From the NCBI GenBank assembly GCA_019310745.1, contig JAFDDS010000097.1, positions 1 through 6,858 of the forward strand: a stretch of DNA of 6,858 nt, in the 5' to 3' direction. Positions 6,263 through 6,858 of the stretch are shown here, one piece after another. A program made the translations under genes and the position numbers. The notes beneath the pieces are model-generated. The model had not been told where the DNA came from. It worked only from the letters and a program-made list of their open reading frames with translations, and made no database searches. Source of the stretch: Deltaproteobacteria bacterium. GTDB taxonomy: Bacteria > Desulfobacterota > DSM-4660 > Desulfatiglandales > B25-G16. Position 1 is the stretch's first letter; the number at the start of each line of letters is the position of its first letter.

Positions 6263-6421
6263 AGAGATCGTTGCATAACCTAAAAATCTTTGTAACTCAA
6301 GAAAAGAGGGTGGACTTTTCTGAAGTGACTGGCGTAAGGGCGCTGAAAATACCAGCCCGAGAGCCTCGGAACTGAAGAAAAGTCCACCCTCTTTAAGGAA
6401 ATATGAGTTATGCAAAGCTCT
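6263..6421. repeat. Long inverted-repeat element: MITE-like insertion or structured leader
   Basis: The core arms AAAGAGGGTGGACTTTTCT (6303-6321) and their exact 19-base complement (6376-6394) flank a 54-base centre. The outer arms TTGCATAAC (6271-6279) and GTTATGCAA (6407-6415) are also perfect complements, and AGAG/CTCT (6263-6266, 6418-6421) extend them with small offsets. The centre forms two further hairpins, GCTG-AAAATAC-CAGC and CCGAG-AGC-CTCGG (6357-6369). The layout, with terminal inverted repeats around about 145 bp and no gene, fits a small non-autonomous transposable element. I could not find a target-site duplication. Its place between a good promoter and a ribosome binding site also fits a structured 5' leader. 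The open frame that crosses it on the - strand is a by-product of the repeat. Confidence 0.75.
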
Positions 6422-6447
6422 CATATAATCAACCAGGAGGTAGGAGT

Positions 6448-6858
6448 GTGACGACAAAATTTATTTTTATCCTCTTTATTAGTATTTTTATTGTATCATC
6501 TTTTTCTCCGCTTTTGGCTCACAATAGAAAAGACTCTGAAATAACCGTTGGAGAGAGAATTAAAGAAATTTTAGATTCTGTCAATGAAATTATAACGTCC
6601 GGTATCCAGGCTGCCGAAAAAGAATTAAAGGAATTTCAAAAGGAATTAAAAGAAAAAGGTGGCGCTATCCACAAAAAGGCAGAGAGGTCCATAGTGGAGA
6701 AACTTCAAAAAATACTTGTGGAGCTAAAGAAAATAGAAAAGGTCCTGAAGGAAAATCTGGCAGAAGGAAAAGACCTCTCAAAAGAGAAACGTGAGCACTA
6801 TAGAAATAATCGGCAAAATCTGGAAGAAAAGGTAGCCCAGCTTAAAAAGAGAATAAAA
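6448..6858 (+). CDS. Secreted Lys/Glu-rich coiled-coil protein, 3' end outside window
   Basis: An open frame begins with GTG at 6448, 7 bases after a perfect AGGAGGT (6435-6441), and is still open after 137 codons at the window edge. Residues 1-24 are a secretory signal: short N-region MTTK, hydrophobic FIFILFISIFIVSSF, and a likely cleavage near SPLLA-H. The rest is dominated by Lys and Glu with regularly spaced Leu and Ile (for example KELKEFQKELKEKGG and KLQKILVELKKIEKVLKENL), typical of a long alpha-helical coiled coil. No enzyme motif, lipobox or cysteine is visible. It should be a periplasmic or secreted structural or adaptor protein. I cannot assign a family, and the missing C-terminus could hold the functional domain. 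Its expression is probably driven by the promoter at 6195 through the inverted-repeat leader. Confidence 0.75.
   Translation, partial: MTTKFIFILFISIFIVSSFSPLLAHNRKDSEITVGERIKEILDSVNEIITSGIQAAEKELKEFQKELKEKGGAIHKKAERSIVEKLQKILVELKKIEKVLKENLAEGKDLSKEKREHYRNNRQNLEEKVAQLKKRIK

Noticed and set aside
6233..6457. 74-codon open frame on the - strand over the inverted-repeat element
   Set aside because: It lies across the repeat and the ribosome binding site of the + strand gene, and its sequence reflects the two arms of the repeat rather than a protein.

Overview
The window is AT-rich (by eye about 40% GC) bacterial chromosome. It opens with a ribosomal-protein/replication cluster: rpsF (bS6), rpsR (bS18), rplI (bL9) and dnaB on the + strand, followed by hflX on the same strand. 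Convergent to these, on the - strand, are a Tat-exported ApbE-type flavin transferase gene and, upstream of it, a small gene of unknown function. The last third is a roughly 570-base gene-poor stretch (5877-6447). It leads into a + strand gene for a secreted coiled-coil protein that runs off the window. Good Shine-Dalgarno sites, a twin-arginine signal and a secretory signal point to a Gram-negative-type bacterium. The long HflX N-terminal extension is a form I associate with deltaproteobacteria-like lineages and their neighbours. An anammox-type planctomycete (Brocadiales) or a deltaproteobacterial relative are my best guesses, both with low confidence.

Region 1 (1-2670) is the translation/replication block. 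rpsF and rpsR overlap by one base, and there is no ssb between them, although ssb often sits there. rplI follows after a 131-base gap, and dnaB starts 4 bases after rplI. dnaB is broken twice. Near 2029-2036 the spacing is about 4 bases too short, which shifts the frame. At 2396-2475 an exact 40-bp tandem duplication shifts the frame back and places a TAA at the junction. Removing one 40-bp copy and restoring 4 bases would give a helicase of about 454 residues with all its motifs. dnaB is normally essential, so this is either sequence or assembly error or a real pseudogene backed by another helicase elsewhere.

Region 2 (2671-4392) holds hflX. Family-like sequence extends 47 codons upstream of the first ATG, to an ATA codon at 2726 preceded by a well-placed GAGG. 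The N-terminal extension carries an HTH-x6-SQED motif resembling a JAMM/MPN metal site.

Region 3 (4393-5876, - strand) holds apbE, with a twin-arginine signal and all the expected family motifs, its probable promoter at 5542-5570, and a 94-residue protein I do not recognise.

Region 4 (5877-6858) contains a relatively GC-rich, hairpin-forming segment (about 5935-6165) with no credible gene. Next comes a strong-looking promoter (TTGATA-N17-TATAAA with an extended -10 element). After it lies a 145-160 base inverted-repeat element with 19-bp perfect arms, either a MITE-like insertion or a structured leader. The window ends in a GTG-started gene with a perfect AGGAGGT site, encoding a signal peptide followed by a Lys/Glu-rich coiled coil.

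No tRNA, rRNA, CRISPR array or intact transposase gene was found.
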